From the NCBI GenBank assembly GCA_021850835.1, contig JAJZKS010000147.1:1-5083 (forward strand): a DNA stretch of 5,083 nt, read 5' to 3'. The position numbers and the translations under genes were made by a program. Source of the DNA: Thermoplasmata archaeon (GTDB taxonomy: Archaea > Thermoplasmatota > Thermoplasmata > Thermoplasmatales > Thermoplasmataceae). Positions 1 through 4,869 of this stretch are shown one piece after another; positions within the stretch are counted from its first letter, which is position 1, and each line of letters begins with the position of its first letter. The notes beneath the pieces were generated by a model. It did not search any database and was not told the origin of the DNA. It worked only from the letters and a program-made list of their open reading frames with translations.

Positions 1-212
1 TCTTCGGAACGAAGCCCCACTTTGTTTGCTTCAATAAAAAGGGTAGCAGCCTCACTGAGGAGAGAGCTTAAAGTCTTTCCTTTTTCAGTGGCCTCATCTT
101 CCAGTGATTTCACAATTTCACTTTTCATGGAAATACTCAGTCTCGCCATTTTTCTGCCTTCTTCACTATCCACTACTTGGTTGAAATATTTTTCCAAAGT
201 TGGCATTGCCAT
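1..212 (-). CDS. Ribbon-helix-helix (CopG/Arc-like) DNA-binding protein, 3' end cut by window edge
   Basis: The frame is open from ATG 212 to the left edge (70 codons visible, no stop), so the C-terminus is missing. From about residue 22 the protein reads MARLSISMKSEIVKSLEDEA, followed by a second helix TLSSLLSEAATLFIEANK. This is the pattern of a ribbon-helix-helix domain: a short alternating beta strand (RLSISM, 24-29) that would enter the DNA major groove, then two amphipathic helices that dimerise. Known members are small repressors or antitoxins that often control their own promoter; that role here is inference. ATG 212 was chosen because a GAGG sits 8 nt upstream (224-221). Met22 (ATG at 149-147) would give the more typical compact RHH start and is the main alternative; the frame is also open upstream to about 290 with a GTG at 254. 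Residues 1-21 would be an N-terminal extension. No toxin partner is visible inside the window; a gene to the left cannot be excluded. Confidence 0.68.
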   Translation of the reverse strand, partial: MAMPTLEKYFNQVVDSEEGRKMARLSISMKSEIVKSLEDEATEKGKTLSSLLSEAATLFIEANKVGLRSE

Positions 213-327
213 GGTCCCGTCCTCGTTGATGGATGGAGGGCATACTCGTATCACACAATACAGGGATGCCGGGCTCGCCCAGTCAGGGAGTTAGGCGCAT
301 TCAAGACGCCGGAAACAGACATGAAGC

Positions 328-339
328 TCTCCGAAGAGA
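328..339 (-). other. Small hairpin with UUCG tetraloop
   Basis: Read on the minus strand, TCTC-TTCG-GAGA forms a 4-bp stem closing a C(UUCG)G loop, an unusually stable RNA tetraloop. It would lie in the leader of any transcript that starts near 420 and runs into the RHH gene. A stem this short can occur by chance; no function is assigned. Confidence 0.3.
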
Positions 340-384
340 TACGCTCCTTCAATCTTTTTTCATATAACAAACAGTGCTTGCACC

Positions 385-399
385 AGTGCTTCCAGCACT
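385..399. repeat. 6-bp hairpin AGTGCT-tcc-AGCACT with a nearby direct copy
   Basis: AGTGCT (385-390) and AGCACT (394-399) are perfect inverted copies separated by 3 nt. A further direct copy, AGTGCTT, lies at 373-379. Such clustered half-sites can be binding sites for a dimeric regulator or an RNA hairpin. Nothing in the sequence decides between these, and chance is possible. Confidence 0.3.
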
Positions 400-411
400 T
401 ATAATCAAGGT

Positions 412-462
412 TTCAGGTGATAGGTCAGGCTTGACATACGTATATATTTCCAACCACCTGAA
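412..462 (-). promoter_or_regulatory. Candidate promoter: TATA box between inverted repeats TTCAGGTG/CACCTGAA
   Basis: On the minus strand AAATATATAC (about 450-441) is a good archaeal TATA-box candidate, which would place a start near 415-420 for transcription toward the RHH gene with a leader of roughly 200 nt. It is flanked by perfect 8-bp inverted repeats, TTCAGGTG (412-419) and CACCTGAA (455-462), with 35 bp between. A smaller dyad GTCA-ggct-TGAC (424-435) lies within. Known RHH repressors often bind dyads at their own promoters, so autoregulation is a plausible inference. The long leader is the weak point, and the AT-rich core could also serve the plus strand, where no gene follows directly. 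Confidence 0.35.
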
Positions 463-526
463 TATCGTTCTCTCCTGTTTCATGCAGAGAACTATGGAAA
501 GTGAAATTTAACCGGGTATTTACCTG

Positions 527-1312
527 TTATTTCTGCTTTATTTCCTGTGGAAACCAAATTGCCATATATTCTTTAATCTTAACCTCGACAGGTTCCAACT
601 TCATTTTACTGATTTCGCTTTTTGCTTCACCGAATATCTTCTCGATAATTTCCTCGGGAATTTTGTTGAACGTCCTTGTAAACCTTGACGAATACCTCAT
701 TCTCTCAATGAAATGCTCCGGATTGGCCTTTCTTGCATATTCTTTAACCAGTAATTTTTTGTCAGGTGGAAACCTTTTCACAATATCATTTTCCGGTCTT
801 CTGCGGGCAGCGCTTTCTGGCTCTATTCTATAGCCGTATTTTTCTGCAATTTTAATAACAATATCCGGCAGATTGCTTCTTCGTTCTGCCGGGAAATCTT
901 TGGGCTGTACCCTCTCCCTTATGAATGTAATGATATATTTTTTTGAAACCCTGGATGCCTCATTGAACATCAAGTCCAGATCATCTATCAAATGAAAAAC
1001 GTGAAAGGTAATTGCAGCGTCAAATGATTTATCCAAAAATGGCAGGTTCGTGGCATCGCCTATTACAAGGTGCTTCAATCCTTTTTCCTGTGCCTTCTGC
1101 AGCATCTTCCTTGAAATGTCAACTCCTGTTATGTCGAAACCATGGTCCTGAAGTGGCTTCATTATTCTGCCGGTACCCGCACCTATCTCCAGAACGTTGG
1201 TGCAATCCTTAAGTGACTCCATAAGGGCCTCCAGTTCACGTTCATCAAGTTCTCTTCTTGTAGAGTCGTAATTGTCAGCTATGAAGTCAAACACAGGTTC
1301 CAGTTCTTCCAT
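527..1312 (-). CDS. Class I SAM-dependent methyltransferase, substrate unknown
   Basis: The 261-aa protein carries the hallmarks of a Rossmann-fold methyltransferase that transfers a methyl group from S-adenosylmethionine. Motif I is VLEIGAGTGRI (40-50), the glycine-rich SAM loop. GVDIS (63-67) supplies the acidic residue (Asp65) expected to bind the SAM ribose. GDATNLPF (85-92) is the adenine-contacting region, and FDAAITFHVFHLIDD (97-111) is the usual motif at the end of strand 4. The arrangement fits the Methyltransf_11/25 type. After about residue 130 the family core gives way to a basic, helical C-terminal part (for example ARRRPENDIVKR, 169-180; a final segment EVKIKEYMAIWFP) that I cannot assign and that may define the substrate. 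No membrane segments or signal peptide are seen. ATG 1312 was chosen over an in-frame TTG at 1327 because a TATA-like box lies about 26 bp upstream, as for a leaderless mRNA. The gene appears to stand alone. Substrate (small molecule, lipid, RNA or protein) cannot be told from the sequence. Confidence 0.85.
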   Translation of the reverse strand: MEELEPVFDFIADNYDSTRRELDERELEALMESLKDCTNVLEIGAGTGRIMKPLQDHGFDITGVDISRKMLQKAQEKGLKHLVIGDATNLPFLDKSFDAAITFHVFHLIDDLDLMFNEASRVSKKYIITFIRERVQPKDFPAERRSNLPDIVIKIAEKYGYRIEPESAARRRPENDIVKRFPPDKKLLVKEYARKANPEHFIERMRYSSRFTRTFNKIPEEIIEKIFGEAKSEISKMKLEPVEVKIKEYMAIWFPQEIKQK

Positions 1313-1330
1313 GATAGGGCATGACAAAAG

Positions 1331-1343
1331 AGAAATTTATGTG
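1331..1343 (-). promoter_or_regulatory. TATA-like box for leaderless transcription of the methyltransferase
   Basis: On the minus strand CATAAATTT lies around 1341-1333, centred near 1338. Archaeal TATA boxes are typically centred about 26 bp before the start of transcription, which here falls on ATG 1312. A purine-rich AAAGGAA lies just upstream and could act as the TFB-responsive element. No ribosome binding site precedes ATG 1312, consistent with a leaderless transcript. Confidence 0.45.
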
Positions 1344-1394
1344 TATTCCTTTAACTTCTTTACAATCCCGTTTCCAATATTCAGTCATTTGCCA

Positions 1395-1426
1395 AACAGC
1401 TGTTATAATTACCGATTGACGTAATT
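1395..1426. repeat. Palindrome AACAGCTGTT followed by dyad AATTAC/GTAATT
   Basis: AACAGCTGTT (1395-1404) is a perfect 10-bp palindrome, and AATTAC (1407-1412) pairs with GTAATT (1421-1426) across 8 nt. They sit about 85-115 bp upstream of the methyltransferase ATG, outside the core promoter. They could be regulator sites, but they lie inside the possible eroded frame and may be accidental. Confidence 0.2.
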
Positions 1427-1626
1427 GATAATCTCTGTCCGACCATGATATGGTACTTCTTAGGAATGCCTTTTCTGATGTTTCACAGATTGCAGGTATT
1501 GACAAGTATTCATCAAAGAAGACCGATCTTTTCGTTCATACTGTCCTTACTGTGGGTCTGCCACCATAGACAGGCACTCGTCCACATCCTGGGCTCTCCC
1601 GGCACATTCTCACAAACACTGGATTT

Positions 1627-1770
1627 ATTTATTGAAGTATCCAATTGAGCCATATCCCACAGTTTAATTTGGAAATCACATTTCTATTCGTGTTTTGTTC
1701 ACGTTATATCAAAAATAAGCTCTATTATGTCAATAAAATTAAGAAGTTTGCGCAATAAATCCAAGAATTA
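1627..1770. other. AT-rich intergenic stretch without recognised genes
   Basis: This stretch has frequent stops in all frames and becomes markedly AT-rich toward the amidohydrolase promoter. I see no open frame, strong repeat or RNA gene in it. Confidence 0.5.
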
Positions 1771-1780
1771 ATATACTAAT
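1771..1780 (+). promoter_or_regulatory. TATA box of the amidohydrolase gene
   Basis: ATATACTAAT lies 36-45 bp before ATG 1816. With the usual 25-27 bp spacing, transcription would begin near 1798-1800 and give a leader of about 16-18 nt that includes the ribosome binding site. A second AT-rich element, TTTATAG (1801-1807), is too close to the ATG to serve as the TATA box. Confidence 0.45.
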
Positions 1781-1805
1781 CGCCAGTAACACGAATTAGA
1801 TTTAT

Positions 1806-1810
1806 AGGTG
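1806..1810 (+). promoter_or_regulatory. Ribosome binding site of the amidohydrolase
   Basis: AGGTG lies 5 nt before ATG 1816 and matches the anti-Shine-Dalgarno end of archaeal 16S rRNA (GGAGGTGATC complement). It supports ATG 1816 as the start. Confidence 0.55.
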
Positions 1811-1815
1811 TTTTA

Positions 1816-3012
1816 ATGGAGCTGTTAGCTGAAGAGGAAAAACAGATTATAAGCAGAAATCTTCCCTTGCCCGAATCTATAGCAAAGGTCAAGAAAGATG
1901 TATTGGAAATGTCCGCTTTCATACACGCTAATCCTGAACTGGGTAGTGAAGAATTCAAATGTAGTGCAAAGCTAGTAGGGGCCCTCAAAAAATGGGGATT
2001 TCAGGTTGAGGAAAACTACCTCGGAATGAAAACTGCATTCCTTGCGAAGGTTGGACAAGGCGAACCCAAAGTAGCAGTATTTGCTGAATATGATGCCCTC
2101 CCTATTGGCCATGCCTGCGGGCATAACATACTTGGATCCTGGGCCTTTGGAGTGGGCGCATCACTTGTTGAGGAAGTGAAGAAGTTAAAATCAGGTACTC
2201 TTTATATAGTTGGAAGCCCAGCAGAGGAAGGCAGAGGAGAGTACGCCTCTAGCAAGGTCATAATTGCCCCAGAACTTGCTAAGGATGGCGTTAAGGCCGT
2301 ATTCACAAGTCATCCAGTGGATGAGTGGGAAGTTGGGAATTACAGCCTTGGAATTATGAGGTATTCATTCGTATTCCATGGCAAGGATGCCCACGCAGCT
2401 GTCTCGCCTGAAAAAGGTATAAACGCCCTTGATGCCGCTGTAAATTTCTATACAAACTTCAGGATGATGTTTGGTCTCCTAGGCAGAAAACATCAGATCG
2501 TACTGAGTGCCATCATAAAAGATGGGGGAAGTGCGCCAAACGTAATTCCTGGCAGAGCAGAACTCTGGGTCGATATGCGATCAGAAGATGACGTGTTTCT
2601 CCAGAGAATTTTCAAGAGAACCATAGAAATGGCTAAGAATATAGCAACGGTTCATTCATGTACGTTTGAGTCAAAACCTCTTGCTCCAGAAATGAAGCCA
2701 AGGAAGCGAAATGAGCTGCTTGATTCAATTTATTACGAGAACGCGAAAAGATACGTTGGAAACATAGTGATTTCTCCAAAGGAATTCTACGAGCGGCCGC
2801 CAAGAGCCTCCTCAGATGTCGGAAATGTTTCTCAATTAATTCCCACAGGCCATCTGGGCATTAAGATAGGTCCGGTGGGGCTTGCTGGTCATTCTGAAAA
2901 CCTTAGAGATTCTGCCATAACTCCACAGGCACAGGAAGCACTTATGACGGGCATAGCGGTTGCCCATGATTCAATTCTTCAGTACTTCGAGATGAAGAAT
3001 AAGAGGGAATAG
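1816..3012 (+). CDS. M20 family (M20D-type) zinc amidohydrolase/peptidase
   Basis: This 398-aa protein is a complete M20 metallohydrolase of the amidohydrolase branch that includes PM20D2/ACY1L2, AbgB-like p-aminobenzoyl-glutamate hydrolases and IAA-amino acid hydrolases. These enzymes cleave an amide bond in an N-acyl amino acid or dipeptide, usually in the cytoplasm; no signal peptide is seen. Visible landmarks are HANPELG (37-43), EYDALP (91-96), HACGHN (99-104) with Cys101 and His103, PAEEG (135-139) with the catalytic and metal-binding Glu137/138, His166 in SHP, GKDAHAA (189-195) opening the lid/dimerisation domain, DGGSAPNVIPGRAEL (236-250), SSDVGNVS (332-339) and GHSEN (358-362) with the last metal ligand His359. 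Cys plus His in the first motif, in place of HXD, marks subfamily M20D. Length is normal. It has its own TATA box, an AGGTG site 5 nt upstream and a hairpin terminator after the stop, so it is probably monocistronic. The substrate is not determined by sequence; peptide or conjugate scavenging is the likely role. Confidence 0.93.
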   Translation: MELLAEEEKQIISRNLPLPESIAKVKKDVLEMSAFIHANPELGSEEFKCSAKLVGALKKWGFQVEENYLGMKTAFLAKVGQGEPKVAVFAEYDALPIGHACGHNILGSWAFGVGASLVEEVKKLKSGTLYIVGSPAEEGRGEYASSKVIIAPELAKDGVKAVFTSHPVDEWEVGNYSLGIMRYSFVFHGKDAHAAVSPEKGINALDAAVNFYTNFRMMFGLLGRKHQIVLSAIIKDGGSAPNVIPGRAELWVDMRSEDDVFLQRIFKRTIEMAKNIATVHSCTFESKPLAPEMKPRKRNELLDSIYYENAKRYVGNIVISPKEFYERPPRASSDVGNVSQLIPTGHLGIKIGPVGLAGHSENLRDSAITPQAQEALMTGIAVAHDSILQYFEMKNKRE

Positions 3013-3032
3013 TTTCACTAATTAGAATATCT

Positions 3033-3060
3033 GACCAGAAGGCAGCTTCTGTCTAATTTT
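3033..3060 (+). terminator. Hairpin plus T-tract downstream of the amidohydrolase
   Basis: CAGAAG (3036-3041), loop GCAG, CTTCTG (3046-3051) form a perfect 6-bp stem, extendable by GA/TC across one bulged base (3033-3053). TAATTTT follows at 3054-3060. It begins about 20 nt after the stop codon at 3010-3012. Archaeal termination depends mainly on the T-rich tract; the T-run here is short, so efficiency is uncertain. Confidence 0.5.
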
Positions 3061-3187
3061 ACCATCTTTCAATTTGAGTTTCAGAAAAATAAGGCTTGAT
3101 CCAGACTTACTGCGATTGGCCGGAGGGGACTGCACAATTTATTCCAAGCATACTGTGGAAACTTGCCAGGTGCTCTGTTTTTTCCAT

Positions 3188-3234
3188 TAAAAAAAATCTG
3201 GGCTTGAAGGCATTTCTGTCAACACAAAGCCCAG
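3188..3234 (-). terminator. Intrinsic-type terminator of the MFS transporter transcript
   Basis: On the minus strand CTGGGCTT (3234-3227) pairs perfectly with AAGCCCAG (3205-3198) across a 21-nt loop. After a single A comes an unbroken run of eight T (3196-3189). The transporter stop codon is at 3421, so this would give a 3' untranslated region of nearly 190 nt. The T8 run alone is a strong archaeal termination signal; the GC-rich stem directly before it is an added feature. Confidence 0.6.
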
Positions 3235-3297
3235 TTCGTGCGATGTAATGACCCTGAAATTACGTGAAAGTTTTCAGTGTTGAACCTCCATTTATTG

Positions 3298-3360
3298 ATG
3301 ATGCCACACAGAGGTCGCCCCTTGTATTGATACAAGGGGCATTCCAACTGCCTGCATCAT
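3298..3360. repeat. Extended palindrome: perfect 11-bp hairpin with coaxial 7-bp outer arms
   Basis: GCCCCTTGTAT (3317-3327) and ATACAAGGGGC (3330-3340) are perfect inverted copies separated by only 2 nt. Outside them ATGATGC (3298-3304) pairs with GCATCAT (3354-3360). Both pairs share the same centre (about 3329), so a single RNA or cruciform of about 63 nt with one internal loop can form. No T-run follows on either strand, which argues against a simple terminator. A GC-rich hairpin like this is also typical of the ends of IS200/IS605-type elements, but no tnpA or tnpB is present. Confidence 0.6.
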
Positions 3361-3420
3361 AGTAATGTGATTTCACACCGTTTACATCAACTTACTTTCC
3401 GCATTTCTCCAGGCAATCCC

Positions 3421-4668
3421 TCAAGCTGATTCGACTTCACCCGACTGCCCCTGATTCGTACCCTCCGGGCGCCATATCCTCTTTGATACAGACGGTGTTA
3501 CCAGGGCCAGTAAAAGACACGCAGCCATTGGTATGACTATGGCAATCTGCCCCGCAGTCTGATATCCATGAGAAACTAGGGAACCCATCAGCGGGCCACC
3601 GGCCATTCCACCTATGTTGAACAGCGCTTCCATGAAACCGACCGCTGTACCAACCCAGGCAAGCTCAACTGTTTCCTGGGTGAAAGCCCTCATTTGACCA
3701 TAAACAGCATAGCCGCCGCCGAAGAGAACAAGCCCGAAGACTGCAAGCAGCACGGTTACGTGCAGCACCGTGATGAGCAGTGTTCCAATTACCATCATTG
3801 CAGCCCCTACTTGAACTACCCTGATTCTCTTGAACCTGTCTCCTCCCCAGCCTGCTGGGAGGGCCATTGCTATCCCGCCAAAGCCAAGGGCACTTGATAC
3901 AGCAGTAATTGTTGGCCGCGAATAGTGAAGGCTTATCATGTATGGTGTGAAGTAGCTTAAGTAGGCAAAGTATCCGACACCAAAAAACAGAATTGAAAAA
4001 GATATGAGTATCAACGGCTTATTCAGTATTTCAGTAATGCCCTTCATTGAATGTTTTTTGAAAGTATATGTGGATGGTACAAACAGTGCAACCAGGGCAA
4101 TAACGACTGCACCCATTATGCCAGAAATCACGAACGGCCAAAAGAATGAAGTAGGGGTGGAGAAGCCGGAGAATACGTATGGTGCACTTGCCAAGCCTGC
4201 ATTAAACATTATGGAGACCATTGCGATGAGTTTGCCGCGATGGACAGACCTTAGATCCCCGAGGAAAGATGCAATCATTGGCTGAACCAGCCCTGTTCCG
4301 ACACCTGTCAAGAACCTGAATGTGAACAGTTCTGCCTCATTCTTAGCGAATCCCATGAGAGCTGAAAACAGTGAAAGGACGGCAAGTGATACGATTATTC
4401 CATTTCTGGTGGTTACTTTGTCGAAAATGTATCCACCTGCGAAACTGAATATCACAATACCAAGTGTGTAAGCTGTGGCCATGATCCCAAGTGTTGATGT
4501 GCTGACGTTTGTGATCTTGTCAACAAAGGCACCTCCGAACAGGAAAATCATGGAATCGAATCCCACAAGGAAAAGGCCTAGGGCAACTATCACGCCCATG
4601 GTAAGAAGACCACCTGTGGACTCGGCCTTTACAACCGCTGTTTGGACAGCGGTGTTGTTTTCTGTCAC
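3421..4668 (-). CDS. Major facilitator superfamily (MFS) transporter
   Basis: This 415-aa membrane protein has about twelve hydrophobic segments in two halves, the MFS plan, and a normal family length. The cytoplasmic N-terminus (1-20) is polar. TM1 (about 21-45) carries an acidic residue in VGFDSMIF (Asp38), often involved in proton or substrate coupling. Motif A follows TM2 as GGYIFDKVTTRN (78-89), and its second-half counterpart GWGGDRFKR (273-281) follows TM8. RFLTGVGTG (118-126) in TM4 resembles motif B. A basic central loop around 199-218 (TFKKHSMKG) joins the halves, and the tail is short and polar. It should move a small solute by a secondary, probably proton-linked, mechanism; the substrate cannot be read from sequence, with organic acid, sugar, amino-acid and drug carriers all possible. 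The start is GTG 4668, strongly supported by GGAGG 7 nt upstream. The gene has its own promoter and a T8 terminator, and faces the amidohydrolase tail to tail. Confidence 0.92.
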   Translation of the reverse strand: MTENNTAVQTAVVKAESTGGLLTMGVIVALGLFLVGFDSMIFLFGGAFVDKITNVSTSTLGIMATAYTLGIVIFSFAGGYIFDKVTTRNGIIVSLAVLSLFSALMGFAKNEAELFTFRFLTGVGTGLVQPMIASFLGDLRSVHRGKLIAMVSIMFNAGLASAPYVFSGFSTPTSFFWPFVISGIMGAVVIALVALFVPSTYTFKKHSMKGITEILNKPLILISFSILFFGVGYFAYLSYFTPYMISLHYSRPTITAVSSALGFGGIAMALPAGWGGDRFKRIRVVQVGAAMMVIGTLLITVLHVTVLLAVFGLVLFGGGYAVYGQMRAFTQETVELAWVGTAVGFMEALFNIGGMAGGPLMGSLVSHGYQTAGQIAIVIPMAACLLLALVTPSVSKRIWRPEGTNQGQSGEVESA

Positions 4669-4675
4669 CTAAAAA

Positions 4676-4680
4676 CCTCC
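4676..4680 (-). promoter_or_regulatory. Strong ribosome binding site that fixes a GTG start
   Basis: On the minus strand GGAGG (continuing as GGAGGTT) lies 7 nt before GTG 4668. This is the best Shine-Dalgarno sequence in the window and decides for GTG rather than an internal ATG as the transporter start. Confidence 0.75.
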
Positions 4681-4691
4681 AACGAAGTTCA

Positions 4692-4721
4692 TAAGAGAAT
4701 TAAAATGTCTGATTCTCATTA
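4692..4721 (-). promoter_or_regulatory. Dyad GAGAAT/ATTCTC in the transporter leader
   Basis: GAGAAT (4695-4700) and ATTCTC (4712-4717) are perfect inverted copies 11 nt apart, extendable by TAA/TTA across one bulged base. The dyad lies between the proposed TATA box and the ribosome binding site, at or just after the expected transcription start. That position suits a repressor operator or a leader hairpin. The partner protein is unknown. Confidence 0.3.
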
Positions 4722-4743
4722 AACTAAAAGATAAATGTATCGA

Positions 4744-4752
4744 TATTTAAAT
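4744..4752 (-). promoter_or_regulatory. TATA box of the MFS transporter gene
   Basis: On the minus strand ATTTAAATA(T) with a preceding purine-rich GAAAC matches an archaeal TATA/BRE pair. It predicts a start near 4720-4724 and a leader of about 55 nt that contains the GGAGG site. A second AT-rich element, CATTTTAATT (4707-4698), would start transcription inside the ribosome binding site and is less likely. Confidence 0.45.
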
Positions 4753-4831
4753 GTTTCTTGAACAACTGACCTAGTTCTTGATAAATATTGAATTTTTGTC
4801 TGATTGGCATTTGAAAAGCACACTTAAGAGT

Positions 4832-4868
4832 CTGCCAAGTGGGCATTCTTGAAAGGCAGCAAAACAAA
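4832..4868 (-). terminator. Weak T-tract terminator after the alpha/beta hydrolase
   Basis: Two bases after the stop codon the minus strand reads TTTGTTTT (4868-4861), a pyrimidine-rich run that could end transcription in archaea. A 5-bp dyad CTGCC/GGCAG (4832-4836/4855-4859) follows rather than precedes it. The signal is modest. Confidence 0.3.
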
Positions 4869-4869
4869 C

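Larger units (their letters stand above)
213..526. other. Intergenic region between the RHH gene and the methyltransferase
   Basis: No convincing gene is present. Both neighbours lie on the minus strand, so this is downstream of the methyltransferase and upstream of the RHH gene. It contains a TATA-like box inside an 8-bp inverted repeat (412-462), a 6-bp hairpin (385-399) and a small hairpin with a UUCG loop (328-339), each listed separately. A GC-richer stretch at 262-312 can fold locally (GGCG/CGCC, 293-309) and superficially resembles a tRNA arm, but no complete cloverleaf with a TTCRA T-loop can be built. No clear T-tract terminator follows the methyltransferase stop. Confidence 0.6.
1287..1619 (-). 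pseudogene. Possible eroded reading frame, family not recognised
   Basis: On the minus strand one frame reads almost through from about 1619 to a stop at 1287, interrupted by one TGA near 1537. After that stop it gives about 80 codons including SVFFDEYLSIPAICET and RQSVIITAVWQMTEYWKRD, which look protein-like rather than random. There is no ATG near the front: the first is at about 1386, leaving only TTG/GTG candidates such as TTG 1505. The end overlaps the methyltransferase start in another frame, and that gene's promoter lies inside it. The simplest reading is a decayed remnant, perhaps of a mobile element or former neighbour, but I cannot name the family. A chance open frame is a serious alternative. 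Confidence 0.22.
3061..3420. other. Convergent intergenic region with several dyads and no recognised gene
   Basis: Both flanking genes end here. Besides the minus-strand terminator (3188-3234) and the extended palindrome (3298-3360), there are hairpins CTGAAA/TTTCAG (3254-3259/3272-3277) and GTAAT/ATTAC (3245-3249/3259-3263), and a TGTGA-TT-TCACA palindrome (3366-3377). Short minus-strand frames exist (an ATG frame of 26 codons at 3187-3107 and one of 22 codons at 3360-3292), but neither has a ribosome binding site or recognisable content. The concentration of dyads suggests structured RNA or remains of a mobile element; neither can be shown here. Confidence 0.45.

Noticed and set aside
262..312. 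Possible tRNA (GCCGGGC start, GGCG/CGCC stem with a CTTGAAT-like loop on the minus strand)
   Set aside because: On the minus strand the loop resembles a serine anticodon arm, but there is no T-arm with TTCRA, no matching D-arm and no acceptor stem at the right spacing. On the plus strand the stem contains a mismatch. Not an intact tRNA.
501..833. Plus-strand open frame of 110 codons
   Set aside because: It lies antisense to the methyltransferase, whose own frame has clear SAM motifs; the plus-strand product has no recognisable family pattern.
1445..1648. Plus-strand open frame of 67 codons in the intergenic region
   Set aside because: No ribosome binding site or TATA box at the right distance, and the product has no recognisable motif; the minus-strand frame over the same bases looks more protein-like.
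3107..3187. Small minus-strand ORF of 26 codons starting ATG 3187
   Set aside because: Its start directly abuts the T8 terminator tract, without a ribosome binding site; more likely chance.
3298..3360. Complete IS200/IS605 element or guide RNA locus around the palindrome
   Set aside because: No tnpA- or tnpB-like coding sequence exists in the window; only a terminal-hairpin resemblance remains, so it is kept as a hypothesis and not annotated as a mobile element.
3366..3377. TGTGA/TCACA palindrome resembling a CRP half-site pair
   Set aside because: The spacing is 2 bp instead of the 6 bp of bacterial CRP sites, it lies at the end of a gene rather than at a promoter, and the organism appears archaeal.
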